DNA of 64,000 nt from Clostridium beijerinckii HUN142 (GTDB lineage: Bacteria; Bacillota; Clostridia; Clostridiales; Clostridiaceae). The notes below the pieces were generated by a model that had not been told where the DNA came from, made no database searches, and saw only the letters and a program-made list of their open reading frames with translations. Shown here piece by piece: positions 38,732 to 47,439 of the stretch. Location: positions 332,876 to 396,875 of the forward strand of contig NZ_KK211336.1 in assembly GCF_000621745.1 (NCBI RefSeq), in the 5' to 3' direction. A program made the position numbers and the translations under genes. Numbering within the stretch: position 1 is the first letter of the stretch; each line of letters starts with the position of its first letter.

Positions 38732-40110
38732 TAGATATTAACAATGTCTCATTTAAGTATTCAGAAAAAAGCAGATACAATCTAAAAAATATAAATCTCC
38801 ATATTGAATCAGGAGAATGTGTTTTGTTATGTGGTAAAAGTGGATGTGGAAAAACAACATTAACAAAAGTTATTAATGGGTTAATTCCACACTTTATAGA
38901 AGGCGTGTTAGAAGGAAAGGTTATTTCAGCTGGAATGAATATTGCAGATTCAAAAATGTATGAATTATCTTCAAAGATAGGATCTGTTTTTCAAAATCCT
39001 AAATCTCAGTTTTTTAATATAGATTCTGATAGTGAGTTGGCTTTTGGATTAGAAAATGGAGGGATGGAACCAGAATATATTAAAAAGAGGATTTCAGACA
39101 CGATTAGTGATTTAAAAATAAACAGGTTATTAGGAAGAAATATTTTCAAAATGTCAGGCGGTGAAAAACAAGCACTTGCTTTTGCTGCAATATATGCAAT
39201 GAATCCTGAGGTTTATGTTTTGGACGAACCATCAGCTAATCTTGATATAAATGCTATAAAAATATTGAAAGCACAGCTTAAAAAAATAAAAGAAAGCGGA
39301 AAAACAATAGTCATTGCAGAACATCGGATTTATTACTTAGCGGACTTAATAGATAAAGTTATTTATATGGAAGATGGTAAGGTATCTCAAGTATTTAAAA
39401 GAAAAGAATTTTTAAATTTAGATGAAAATCAGCGAATAAAAATGGGGCTTAGGACAATAAAGCCAATAGTGACTAAACTTTCAAATTATTTAAAAACAGC
39501 TAAACCAAATTTAATCGTATCGGGACTATCGTATAAAAATGATAAAAAGTATATTTTTAAAGATATGAATTTTTCAGCAGCGGAAGGCGAAGTTATTGGG
39601 GTATTGGGCAATAATGGAGTTGGAAAAACAACATTGATGAGGTGTTTAGCAGGTTTAATTAAAGAAGGTGATGGAAAGATAAAGCTCAATGAAATCTTTT
39701 TATCTCCAAAAAAAAGAAACAAAGTTTGTTATATGATTATGCAGGATGTAAATCATCAGCTTTTTGCAGAAAGTGTGTGGGACGAATGCAAGTTATCAAA
39801 AAAGAAAGTAGAAGATAATAGAGTATTAAGTTTATTAAAAGAATTTAATTTGGAGATGTATAAAGAAAATCACCCTATGGCATTATCAGGCGGGCAAAAA
39901 CAGCGGCTTGCTATTGTTACGGGTATATTAGCAGATAAGAAGATTTTGATTTTTGATGAACCTACAAGTGGCTTGGATTATGAAAATATGTGTACGGTCA
40001 GCAGGCTTATTAAAAGTTTATCAAAAGAGGGGCATATTATATTCATAGTAACTCATGATGAAGAGTTTTTAGAAATCACATGTGACAGAGTAATTCAGAC
40101 CTGTAACTGA
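38728..40110 (+). CDS. ECF transporter fused double ATPase (A-A')
   Basis: A 460-residue protein with two ABC ATPase domains in tandem. First: CGKSGCGKTT, MSGGEKQ, VYVLDEPSANLD. Second: GNNGVGKTT (about 305), LSGGQKQR, ILIFDEPTSGLD, VTHDEEF. ATG 38728 is chosen because GGGAGG is placed correctly and the codon overlaps the preceding stop. Longer readings upstream lie inside the T component gene. The fusion provides both EcfA and EcfA' functions for the dedicated transporter. Confidence 0.93.
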   Translation: MIDINNVSFKYSEKSRYNLKNINLHIESGECVLLCGKSGCGKTTLTKVINGLIPHFIEGVLEGKVISAGMNIADSKMYELSSKIGSVFQNPKSQFFNIDSDSELAFGLENGGMEPEYIKKRISDTISDLKINRLLGRNIFKMSGGEKQALAFAAIYAMNPEVYVLDEPSANLDINAIKILKAQLKKIKESGKTIVIAEHRIYYLADLIDKVIYMEDGKVSQVFKRKEFLNLDENQRIKMGLRTIKPIVTKLSNYLKTAKPNLIVSGLSYKNDKKYIFKDMNFSAAEGEVIGVLGNNGVGKTTLMRCLAGLIKEGDGKIKLNEIFLSPKKRNKVCYMIMQDVNHQLFAESVWDECKLSKKKVEDNRVLSLLKEFNLEMYKENHPMALSGGQKQRLAIVTGILADKKILIFDEPTSGLDYENMCTVSRLIKSLSKEGHIIFIVTHDEEFLEITCDRVIQTCN

Positions 40111-40159
40111 TTTTTGGAATAATAGTAAGTATTTTACTAAATGAAATAATCTCAATAAA

Positions 40160-40206
40160 AATGCTGCTGCCTTAAAGAGAAGATTTTTAAGCAGCAGCAT
40201 TATTGT
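40160..40206. terminator. Bidirectional terminator between the ECF operon and the second AraC gene
   Basis: The 11-bp perfect stem AATGCTGCTGC / GCAGCAGCATT is extended by CTTAA/TTAAG pairing. On the minus strand it runs into TTTTTATT, immediately downstream of the AraC stop. On the plus strand the tail is ATTGTATTTTT. Confidence 0.85.
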
Positions 40207-40210
40207 ATTT

Positions 40211-41182
40211 TTAGCTTTTTGTCACCAGTTTTCGGTATTCAGAAGGCAGTAAACCAGTAGAACGTTTAAATAAATTAGAAAAACGTCCAAAATGGTTATA
40301 GCCGACAATTTGTGCAATTTGACTTATTGTAAAATCGGTGTTGCTAAGTAAATGCTCAGCTTGTGCCATTCTTTTGTTTTGGATATATTCTGTAATTGTA
40401 CAATGGTATGCTTTTTTAAACGAATATTTTAATTTAGTTGTGCCCATATAAGCAATTTTGGCCAAGTCTTCCAAATAAATTTCAAAGGCAAAATGGTCAT
40501 CAATATATGAACGTGCAGATTCTAATCTTTCAATATCCTGCTTTGATAAGGTTTTGTCAAGTTTTAAGTCAGTTAAAGATGTACTTTTTTCAGCAATTAA
40601 TGAGATGATTTCTGCTACTTTACTTTCATAATAAAGGGCGGCAACATCCCCGCAACCTTTAAAATTTCTTATTTGCCTAAGAGAAAATATTAATTCTGGA
40701 AAATCTGTTAGACCATCAATACTTAAAAACGTATTTTTTGAATTTGGGAAGCCTTTTGGATATTTATTATTTAAATATTCTTCATAATAATCAGGCGAAA
40801 TATCAATATCTATAGAACTAATAGGGATGCTTTTATGATATATAGCCTGATATAAATTATTTTCAGAAATGCGGCTGCGTATACAATTAGCATTAATTCG
40901 CTTATAAGGTCTTAACTCTTCTCCAGAGACAGAATCATAATAACTTATACTTAGATATCTTGGCTGCTGGTATTTCATAAAATAATCTTCATATAAAACA
41001 AGATCATGAATTGATATAGAAAAAAGATTTTCTTTTGCATAAACCCAGTAATAACCTGTTCCTATATCAGAAGAGACTTTATAACATATTCCTATATCAT
41101 TAAAACCTTCTACATTTTCAACTCTTTCAAAACCATACTGATTGAGACATGGTTCATGTAATTCCTTTAAAATATTTTTCAT
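40211..41182 (-). CDS. AraC-family regulator (YbtA-like) next to the transporters
   Basis: A 323-residue protein. The C-terminal double helix-turn-helix is clear (IYLEDLAKIAYMGTTKLKYSFKKAY ... FTISQIAQIVGYNHFGRFSNLFKRSTGLLPSEYRK). The N-terminal 200 residues are the sensor domain (CYKVSSDIGTGYYWVYAKENLFSISIHDLVL) found in siderophore-responsive PchR/YbtA relatives. AAAGGAG precedes the ATG. It is divergent from the ABC exporter-fold pair across 295 bases holding an inverted repeat. With the AraC gene at 12.7-13.7 kb it brackets the island; one may control biosynthesis and the other transport. Confidence 0.9.
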   Translation of the reverse strand: MKNILKELHEPCLNQYGFERVENVEGFNDIGICYKVSSDIGTGYYWVYAKENLFSISIHDLVLYEDYFMKYQQPRYLSISYYDSVSGEELRPYKRINANCIRSRISENNLYQAIYHKSIPISSIDIDISPDYYEEYLNNKYPKGFPNSKNTFLSIDGLTDFPELIFSLRQIRNFKGCGDVAALYYESKVAEIISLIAEKSTSLTDLKLDKTLSKQDIERLESARSYIDDHFAFEIYLEDLAKIAYMGTTKLKYSFKKAYHCTITEYIQNKRMAQAEHLLSNTDFTISQIAQIVGYNHFGRFSNLFKRSTGLLPSEYRKLVTKS

Positions 41183-41266
41183 ATAAATTCTCCTTTTACA
41201 ATAATAGCACGATCAGACAAAGTTGTATCATGAAAAGACGAACGACTCCAAATCGATTGACCGGTT

Positions 41267-41292
41267 ATAACTTGATAATATATCATAGTTAT
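41267..41292. promoter_or_regulatory. Inverted repeat in the AraC/ABC divergent promoter region
   Basis: ATAACTTGATA (41267-41277) and TATCATAGTTAT (41281-41292) form an inverted repeat with a 3-base centre and one unpaired base. The centre TGATA-ATA-TATCA also resembles half of a Fur motif. It is a candidate operator for the AraC protein or for an iron repressor. Confidence 0.5.
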
Positions 41293-41477
41293 TAGATAGA
41301 AAGTAATATATTATACTTAAATGATATCAAAAATGATTTTATTTAACAAGTGTATGCGTCTAAAATGGATATGCTTTTATGAAAATTGTATATGTGAATT
41401 TAAGATATAAAAAATTATTAATTAAAAGTTAATACTACGAAATAGGTTTTTGGGTATTAAAGAAAAGAGGAGTTTAT

Positions 41478-43274
41478 ATGAAAGAAAAATCATGGATTTC
41501 TATTATTTTATCCTTAGCAAAGGAACATAAGCACTTAATGATATTATCTGTTGTTTGTGGAATAGCAAGTGTTGCAGCAGGAATGGTGCCGTATTTTGGA
41601 GCTGCTAATATAATCGTTATGTTCTTCAATGATACTAAAACATGGGAAAGTATTTTATTTTGGGCAGCAATATGTCTTTTGGGATACTTTATGAAAATTT
41701 TTTTGTTCACAATATCAACATTATTATCTCATAATTCTGCGTTTCATATATTAAAAAACATGAGAAATAGAGTTGCAACCAAACTTATGTATGCACCGCT
41801 TGGGAGTGTTATGGGAGAGACAGTTGGTAAGCTAAAAAATGTTATGGTAGATGAAATTGAAAAAATGGAAACACCGCTTGCTCATATGATTCCTGAATTT
41901 ACTTCAAATATGTTAATACCAATAGGAATTTTTATATATATAACTTATATTGATTGGCGTATGGCATTAGCAGCACTTATCACCATTCCTCTTGGAATGA
42001 TACCGTATCTAATGGTGATGAAGAGTTATAAGAAAAAATATGATAAGTACATGGAAGCTAATAATTATATGAATTCTACTATTGTAGAGTATATAGAAGG
42101 AATAGAGGTAATTAAAGCATTTAATCAATCTACAAGTTCGTATGAAAAGTATAAAAATGCTGTTATATCGTTTAGGGATTACACATTGGATTGGTTTAAG
42201 AGTACTTGGAAATACACATCTTCTGCAGCAGCAATTTTGCCATCAACCTTGCTAGGGGTACTGCCTATAGGTTTATATCTTTACATGGAAAAAGAAATAA
42301 CAGCTGCATCTTTTGCAATTTGTATAATTCTTTCACTTGGAATAATTGAACCTATTTTAAAATTATCAGATTTTATAAATGAAATGCAGATTATTAATTA
42401 TGCAGTGCAGGCAACAAATGATCTTTTAGAATTAAAAGAATTAGAATCAACAACTAAAGAGGTAAAATTTAAAAATTATGATGTTGAGATGAAAAATGTA
42501 TCTTTTTCTTATGATGAGAGTAAAGAAAATAATGTTTTAGATAATGTAAGCATAACTTTGCCCCAAGGAAAATTTACTGCTCTTGTAGGTCCATCAGGTG
42601 GTGGAAAATCCACAGTAGCAAGACTTATCGCTAGATTTTGGGATGTTAAAGCAGGAGAAATTACAATTGGAGGCATTAATTTATGTGATATACCTTTAGA
42701 ACAGCTTATGGATATAGTTAGTTTTGTAACTCAAGATAATTTTTTGTTTAATTATTCAATATTAGAAAATATACGTCTTGGAAATCCATCGGCATCAGAT
42801 GAAGAAGTTTTTGAAGCAGCAAAACTAGCTTGCTGCGATGAGTTTATCAGTAAATTAGATTACGGATATAAAACAAATGTTGGTGATGCAGGCGGAAAAT
42901 TATCTGGAGGAGAACGTCAGCGTATTGCTATTGCAAGGGCTATATTAAAAAATGCACCTATTGTTATATTAGATGAAGCAACTGCTTTTACTGATCCAGA
43001 AAATGAAGATAAGTTACAGAGGTCTATTTCTGAATTAACTAGGGGTAAAACTCTTCTTGTAATAGCTCATCGTCTTTCAACAGTAAAAGATGCAGATAAT
43101 ATTGTGGTTCTGGAAAATGGAAAAGTTGTAATGAATGGGAATCATAAAAACCTCCTTAAAGCTTGTGCACTATATTGTGATATGTGGAATGCCCATATTA
43201 ATTCTAAAAAGTGGGCAGCAGGAAAAGAATTAACTAGAAATCAGAATTTGAATAAGGGGGGAGTTAGATGTTAA
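41478..43274 (+). CDS. ABC transporter, fused permease-ATPase (YbtP/Irp6-like)
   Basis: A 598-residue half transporter of the exporter fold. Six transmembrane helices lie at about 20-300, followed by an ATPase with Walker A GPSGGGKST, Q-loop VTQDNFL, signature LSGGERQRIAIARAIL, Walker B IVILDEAT and the switch in IAHRLSTVKDADNI. AGAGGAG precedes the ATG. Its stop overlaps the start of the next half transporter by seven bases, so the two form a heterodimer. In yersiniabactin loci the matching pair YbtP/YbtQ imports the ferric complex despite its exporter fold; the same role is inferred here. Confidence 0.92.
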   Translation: MKEKSWISIILSLAKEHKHLMILSVVCGIASVAAGMVPYFGAANIIVMFFNDTKTWESILFWAAICLLGYFMKIFLFTISTLLSHNSAFHILKNMRNRVATKLMYAPLGSVMGETVGKLKNVMVDEIEKMETPLAHMIPEFTSNMLIPIGIFIYITYIDWRMALAALITIPLGMIPYLMVMKSYKKKYDKYMEANNYMNSTIVEYIEGIEVIKAFNQSTSSYEKYKNAVISFRDYTLDWFKSTWKYTSSAAAILPSTLLGVLPIGLYLYMEKEITAASFAICIILSLGIIEPILKLSDFINEMQIINYAVQATNDLLELKELESTTKEVKFKNYDVEMKNVSFSYDESKENNVLDNVSITLPQGKFTALVGPSGGGKSTVARLIARFWDVKAGEITIGGINLCDIPLEQLMDIVSFVTQDNFLFNYSILENIRLGNPSASDEEVFEAAKLACCDEFISKLDYGYKTNVGDAGGKLSGGERQRIAIARAILKNAPIVILDEATAFTDPENEDKLQRSISELTRGKTLLVIAHRLSTVKDADNIVVLENGKVVMNGNHKNLLKACALYCDMWNAHINSKKWAAGKELTRNQNLNKGGVRC

Positions 43275-45019
43275 AAGTAGTTAAAAGAATCATTGATTTA
43301 TCCGGTGATAACTCTAAACGCATGTATATCAGCTTTATTTATGCATTAATGCAGGCATTATTCTCAACCTTGCCAGTTCTTGGAGCTTCATATGTCTTAA
43401 AATTAATTATTGAAAACATTGAAGGCATAACTGTTATAACAATTAATCAAGTATGGTTTTGCTTAGGATATATGATTTTTGCAGTTTTAGGCAGAATGTT
43501 GTTTTCATATTTAGTAGCTACTTCACAAGAAAGCATAGGGTATGAAGTGTTTGCAGAGCAGCGTCTTAAAATTGGTGATACCTTAAAGCGTGTTCCAATG
43601 GGATTTTTTGGTGAGAAAGATACGGGAGAAATTACTTCTTCTGTAACAACAGATCTTTCATTTGTTGAAAATAACGCAATGAAATTAATTAATAAAGTCG
43701 TAAATGGGTATATTAGTTCAATTACAATCTCGTTATGCTTAATGTTTTTTGATTTTAGAATTGGTTTAATCACGCTTGGAGGAATAATCTTAACGTCTTT
43801 AGTAATGATTTATATAAGCAAAAGGAGCAGAATTGTAGCGCCAATACGTCAAGCAAATCAAGCTGGATTAGTAACGGCCATAATTGAATATATCAGAGGT
43901 ATATCAATTGTAAAAGCTTTTAAACAGGATGGAATTGCTAAAGAGAGCATAGAAAATGCATTTGAAAAAAGCCGTAAAACAAATTATGGAATAGAGCAGG
44001 AATTTGTGCCAGTGACATCTTTTTATATATTTATATTTAAACTTGCATCTGTAGGTATAATTTTTGCATCTGGAATATTTGCTATAAATGGCTCTATGGA
44101 AGTGCCTACCATGCTTATGATGATTACTTTTTCATTTATAATTTATGGTCATGTTGAGCAGATTGGGAATTCTTCAAATATGATACGAATGATTGATGCA
44201 TCTCTTGATCGTGTAGATGGGGTTAAAAATGTAGAACCTATTGATAAAAATAGTAAGCTTGTAGTATTAGATTCCTATGATATATGTTTTGATAAGGTTA
44301 GTTTTGCATATGATAAAAAAAATGTTCTTCAAGATGTGTCATTTTTTATTCCTGAAAATACAACAACTGCAATTGTCGGTACATCTGGAGGTGGAAAATC
44401 AACAATATGTAGCTTGATTGCAAGATTTTATGATGTACAGCAGGGAGCTGTAAGCATAGGAGGAGTAAACGTAAGGGATATTACCTGCGATAGCTTATTA
44501 TCTAATATAAGTATGGTATTTCAAAAAGTATATTTGTTTCAAGATACCATTTTGAATAATATCCGTTTTGGAAATCCATCTGCATCAATTGAAGAAGTGA
44601 TAATAGCAGCTAAAAAAGCACGCTGCCATGATTTTATAATGGAATTTCCAGATAAATATAATACGGTTGTTGGAGAAGGCGGAGCGTCTTTATCAGGAGG
44701 TCAAAAACAACGTATTTCAATTGCAAGAGCAATTTTAAAGGATGCACCTATTATTATTCTTGATGAAGCTACAGCAAGTGTTGATCCAGAAAATGAACAT
44801 TATATTCAAGAAGCTATTAATGCTTTAACTAATGGAAAAACCATTATAATTATTGCACATCGTCTTGCAACAATTCAAAATGCAGATCAGATTTTGGTAA
44901 TTAGTGATGGAAAAGTAATTCAAAAAGGAACACATAAGCAGTTAATTAATCAAGAGGGGCTTTATAATAGATTCATAAATATTAGAAAAAAAGCAGAGGG
45001 ATGGAGCTTGGCACAATAA
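43268..45019 (+). CDS. ABC transporter, fused permease-ATPase (YbtQ/Irp7-like)
   Basis: A 583-residue half transporter with six membrane helices (about 18-300) and an ATPase: Walker A GTSGGGKST, Q-loop VFQKVYLF, signature LSGGQKQRISIARAIL, Walker B IIILDEATASVD, H-loop IAHRLAT. It is preceded by GGGGGGAG and overlaps the upstream partner gene, implying equal expression and a heterodimer. The ATPase retains all catalytic motifs in both partners. Substrate direction is inferred from the locus, not from sequence. Confidence 0.92.
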   Translation: MLKVVKRIIDLSGDNSKRMYISFIYALMQALFSTLPVLGASYVLKLIIENIEGITVITINQVWFCLGYMIFAVLGRMLFSYLVATSQESIGYEVFAEQRLKIGDTLKRVPMGFFGEKDTGEITSSVTTDLSFVENNAMKLINKVVNGYISSITISLCLMFFDFRIGLITLGGIILTSLVMIYISKRSRIVAPIRQANQAGLVTAIIEYIRGISIVKAFKQDGIAKESIENAFEKSRKTNYGIEQEFVPVTSFYIFIFKLASVGIIFASGIFAINGSMEVPTMLMMITFSFIIYGHVEQIGNSSNMIRMIDASLDRVDGVKNVEPIDKNSKLVVLDSYDICFDKVSFAYDKKNVLQDVSFFIPENTTTAIVGTSGGGKSTICSLIARFYDVQQGAVSIGGVNVRDITCDSLLSNISMVFQKVYLFQDTILNNIRFGNPSASIEEVIIAAKKARCHDFIMEFPDKYNTVVGEGGASLSGGQKQRISIARAILKDAPIIILDEATASVDPENEHYIQEAINALTNGKTIIIIAHRLATIQNADQILVISDGKVIQKGTHKQLINQEGLYNRFINIRKKAEGWSLAQ

Positions 45020-45124
45020 ATGGCTCAAGCTCACATTTAGAATTAAGAATTATTGGATGAGAGGATGAAATCCCTAAAGGATTTCTAAGATATATTATTG
45101 TAGTAATGAATGGAGGAATTATAA

Positions 45125-46510
45125 TTGAATGATATGAGAGAAGAATTGTTAACAAAGGAGCCAATTGAACTTATGATAAAGCTTTGCGTACCTGCGGTAC
45201 TTGGAATGCTTGTAATTGGCTTATATTCATTTGTTGATGCTATTTATGCAGGACAAATGATTGGGACAAATGCTATGGGGGCAGTGTCTGTAGCTTATCC
45301 TTTCACTTTAATAAATAGTGGAATCTCAACCTTAATTGGTATGGGATCTGCATCTGTTTTGTCGAGGGCTATTGGGAAAAAAGATAGCGATATTATAAAT
45401 AAAATAATGGGAAATTTATTGGTACTTATACTTATTCTTTCAGCAATTGTAACTGTAATAGGAGTGGTATTTGCACGAGAGGTGCTCTTAATTAGTGGTG
45501 CAAATGGAGAAATATTGGATTTAGCAGTGCGATATATGCGCATAGTATTTATAGGCTCATTTTTTATAAACTTTGCTCAAAGTGCTAATATGATCATGCG
45601 TGCTGAGGGACGAATGAAAAAAGCTATGATTTTTATGGCGATTGGAGCAATCACCAATATTATCCTTGCACCTATTATGATTATATTATTTAATCACCAA
45701 GTGGAAGGAGCAGCTATTGCAACTTTATTGTCGCAAATTATACAAGCTGTTATTACGATGATTTATTTTATAAAAGAAAGTGAAAGTGTGCGTTTTCATG
45801 GCTTTAAAATTGAATTTGATTTGCTTCCAGAAATATTTTCAATTGGATTTTCAGCCATGTTAATGCAAATAATGATGTTTATACAACAAGTAGTGATTTA
45901 TAAAATAGCTTCAACTTATGGAGGAGATTCAGAAATTATTTTAATTGGAGCTGCATTACGTGTGTTAGCATTTTCGTTTATTCCGCTATGGGGAATGGGA
46001 CAGGGCTTGCAACCAGTTGTTGGTACAAATTATGGAGCAAAACAGTATGATAGAGTAAAGAAAAGTATAAACGTATTTGTGGCTGGTGCAACAATTCTGG
46101 CATTATGCTTCTGGATACCAATTCAGCTTTTTCCAAAAGAGATACTTTCATTATTTATAAAAGATAGTTCAATTGTTTCTGAAGGAATAAATAATTTTAG
46201 ATTGATGTATATTATTTTTCCGATTTTAGGCTTTTGGATTATGTCAGTGACAGCATTCCAATCAATAGGAAAAGGAAAAAATGCAAGCGTATTAGTTATA
46301 TTAAGACAAATTGCATTAATTGTTCCACTTGTTATTGTATTACCAATGTTAATTGGAATTGAAGGTGTATGGGCAGCTGTTCCGATAACTGATGGAATTG
46401 TATTTATTCTAACTGCTATTATGATGATTAGCGAATACAAGAGAATTGGAAAAGATCATCAAAGTAAGGTAGAAATAGAAATCAAAGGAAGTAAAAAGTC
46501 ATTAGATTAG
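45125..46510 (+). CDS. MATE-family efflux protein
   Basis: A 461-residue multidrug and toxin extrusion protein with 12 hydrophobic helices in two related bundles (PAVLGMLVIGLYSFVDAIYAGQMIG at the start; FSIGFSAMLMQIMMFIQQVVIYKIAS in the second half). MATE proteins export organic molecules using sodium or proton gradients. The start is taken as TTG 45125 because GGAGG is eight bases upstream; the first ATG (45134) is too far away. It follows the ABC pair by 105 bases and is plausibly the exporter of the apo-metallophore, as the equibactin-type loci also carry a MATE gene. Confidence 0.9.
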   Translation: MNDMREELLTKEPIELMIKLCVPAVLGMLVIGLYSFVDAIYAGQMIGTNAMGAVSVAYPFTLINSGISTLIGMGSASVLSRAIGKKDSDIINKIMGNLLVLILILSAIVTVIGVVFAREVLLISGANGEILDLAVRYMRIVFIGSFFINFAQSANMIMRAEGRMKKAMIFMAIGAITNIILAPIMIILFNHQVEGAAIATLLSQIIQAVITMIYFIKESESVRFHGFKIEFDLLPEIFSIGFSAMLMQIMMFIQQVVIYKIASTYGGDSEIILIGAALRVLAFSFIPLWGMGQGLQPVVGTNYGAKQYDRVKKSINVFVAGATILALCFWIPIQLFPKEILSLFIKDSSIVSEGINNFRLMYIIFPILGFWIMSVTAFQSIGKGKNASVLVILRQIALIVPLVIVLPMLIGIEGVWAAVPITDGIVFILTAIMMISEYKRIGKDHQSKVEIEIKGSKKSLD

Positions 46511-46803
46511 CTTAAATTAACTGCCAGAATAGATTAGTTGTACACTTGAAGTTTTGGTAGAGGATATTAAACGATATGTCGTCAATAACTTATTGTGAAA
46601 ATCTATATTTAGTAATAGATAATAAGTATTTGGAAGTACATGAACTTTCAAAAAATCTAAATTATTTAAATTATATTGTATATAACCCATATAAACTTCA
46701 TTTGATAATTTATATGTTATCTTAATGAAGGTTATACGGGCCATTTTTATGGATTGGAATTTTATTTGAATTATTATATGCTTTCACCTTAATACAATTA
46801 GTT
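46511..46803. other. Intergenic region after the island
   Basis: About 290 bases with no convincing gene or terminator. A 49-codon plus-strand reading (46576-46725) has only a distant GAGG and no recognisable family. AT content is high. Confidence 0.4.
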
Positions 46804-46965
46804 TTACTTGGAACTATCTGATGAATCTGTAGAACTTGTTATATTACCTTTTTTAGAAGCAGACTTTTTAGCACTGCCAGAGTAAACGCTACTAACAGAA
46901 TTTTGTACTGAATCATCTGAATTTAGTATCTTTAGACCTTTAACGTCGTATGCATTTCTAACCAT
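46804..46965 (-). CDS. Small Ser/Lys-rich hypothetical protein
   Basis: A 53-residue reading on the minus strand that starts MVRNAYDVKGLKILNSDD and continues as a Ser/Lys/Asn-rich tail (SGSAKKSASKKGN, SSTDSSDSSK). The support is a very good ribosome binding site (AAAGGGGAAC) about nine bases before the ATG. I do not recognise a family. The composition suggests a disordered or wall-associated small protein, or a spore-related peptide. It is divergent from the hisS leader. Moderate doubt remains because short AT-rich readings are common. Confidence 0.5.
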   Translation of the reverse strand: MVRNAYDVKGLKILNSDDSVQNSVSSVYSGSAKKSASKKGNITSSTDSSDSSK

Positions 46966-47130
46966 AATTTATGTTCCCCTTTCACTTCTTATAAACTAGT
47001 AAAATTTTGATAGACTTAATTTAGCTAACAAATATATTTTGTCTTGATTTCTTTAGTTTATGACAGGAAGTTTATCACTTTGAATGATTATTATAGTATT
47101 ATAAATCAGTTGGAAACGGTGAAATTACTA

Positions 47131-47159
47131 TTGAAAATAAGATTAGCATATTGTATAAT
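47131..47159 (+). promoter_or_regulatory. Promoter of the hisS leader
   Basis: TTGAAA (47131-47136), exactly 17 bases, then TATAAT (47154-47159). Transcription should start near 47166, about 275 bases before hisS, so the transcript includes the leader peptide and terminator. Confidence 0.8.
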
Positions 47160-47189
47160 GATAGAAATTAAAATTTAGGAGAAAATATT

Positions 47190-47240
47190 ATGAAAGCATT
47201 TAATATGAAAAAAATAAATTTCATACATCATCACCAGTAA
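47190..47240 (+). CDS. Histidine leader peptide of hisS
   Basis: A 16-residue peptide, MKAFNMKKINFIHHHQ, encoded after the ribosome binding site AGGAG (nine to ten bases upstream). The run CAT-CAT-CAC-CAG-TAA places three histidine codons near the end, where a ribosome would stall if charged tRNA-His were scarce. The His-codon segment (47226-47237) is itself complementary to CTGGTGATGAT at 47296-47306. Downstream come a second hairpin and a terminator, then the histidyl-tRNA synthetase gene. This is the layout of enterobacterial his-operon attenuation. No T-box consensus is seen. Confidence 0.85.
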   Translation: MKAFNMKKINFIHHHQ

Positions 47241-47306
47241 GACTTGGTATGTTAAATAGGCAGATACAAGTCTATAATTCGTAGGCTTGTATCTGCTGGT
47301 GATGAT
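47226..47306 (+). promoter_or_regulatory. Leader RNA pairing element over the His codons
   Basis: ATCATCACCAG (47227-47237) pairs perfectly with CTGGTGATGAT (47296-47306), and CAGATACAAG (47261-47270) pairs with CTTGTATCTG (47286-47295). The right arms are adjacent, so the two stems stack. A ribosome stalled at the His codons would break the outer stem. GGCTT (47284-47288) can also pair with AAGCC (47333-47337) in the terminator arm, a weak candidate antiterminator. Confidence 0.65.
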
Positions 47307-47333
47307 AAATTAAATGTCAGTAATAGTTTGTTA

Positions 47334-47366
47334 AGCCATGTAGGATATATGCCTGCATGGCTTTTT
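47334..47366 (+). terminator. Attenuator terminator before hisS
   Basis: The stem AGCCATGTAGG / CCTGCATGGCT (47334-47344 with 47352-47362, one G-U/mismatch) is followed by TTTTT. It lies between the leader peptide and the hisS start codon, so it must be read through for expression. Confidence 0.85.
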
Positions 47367-47439
47367 GTCATTTAAAGCAAAATATAAAACAATTCATTTA
47401 TCAAATATAAGAATTAATATTTAAAAGGAGATTAAGATT

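Noticed and set aside
46576..46725. 49-codon reading on plus after the MATE gene
   Set aside because: GAGG is 13 bases away and the sequence has no recognisable features; kept only as a note in the intergenic entry.
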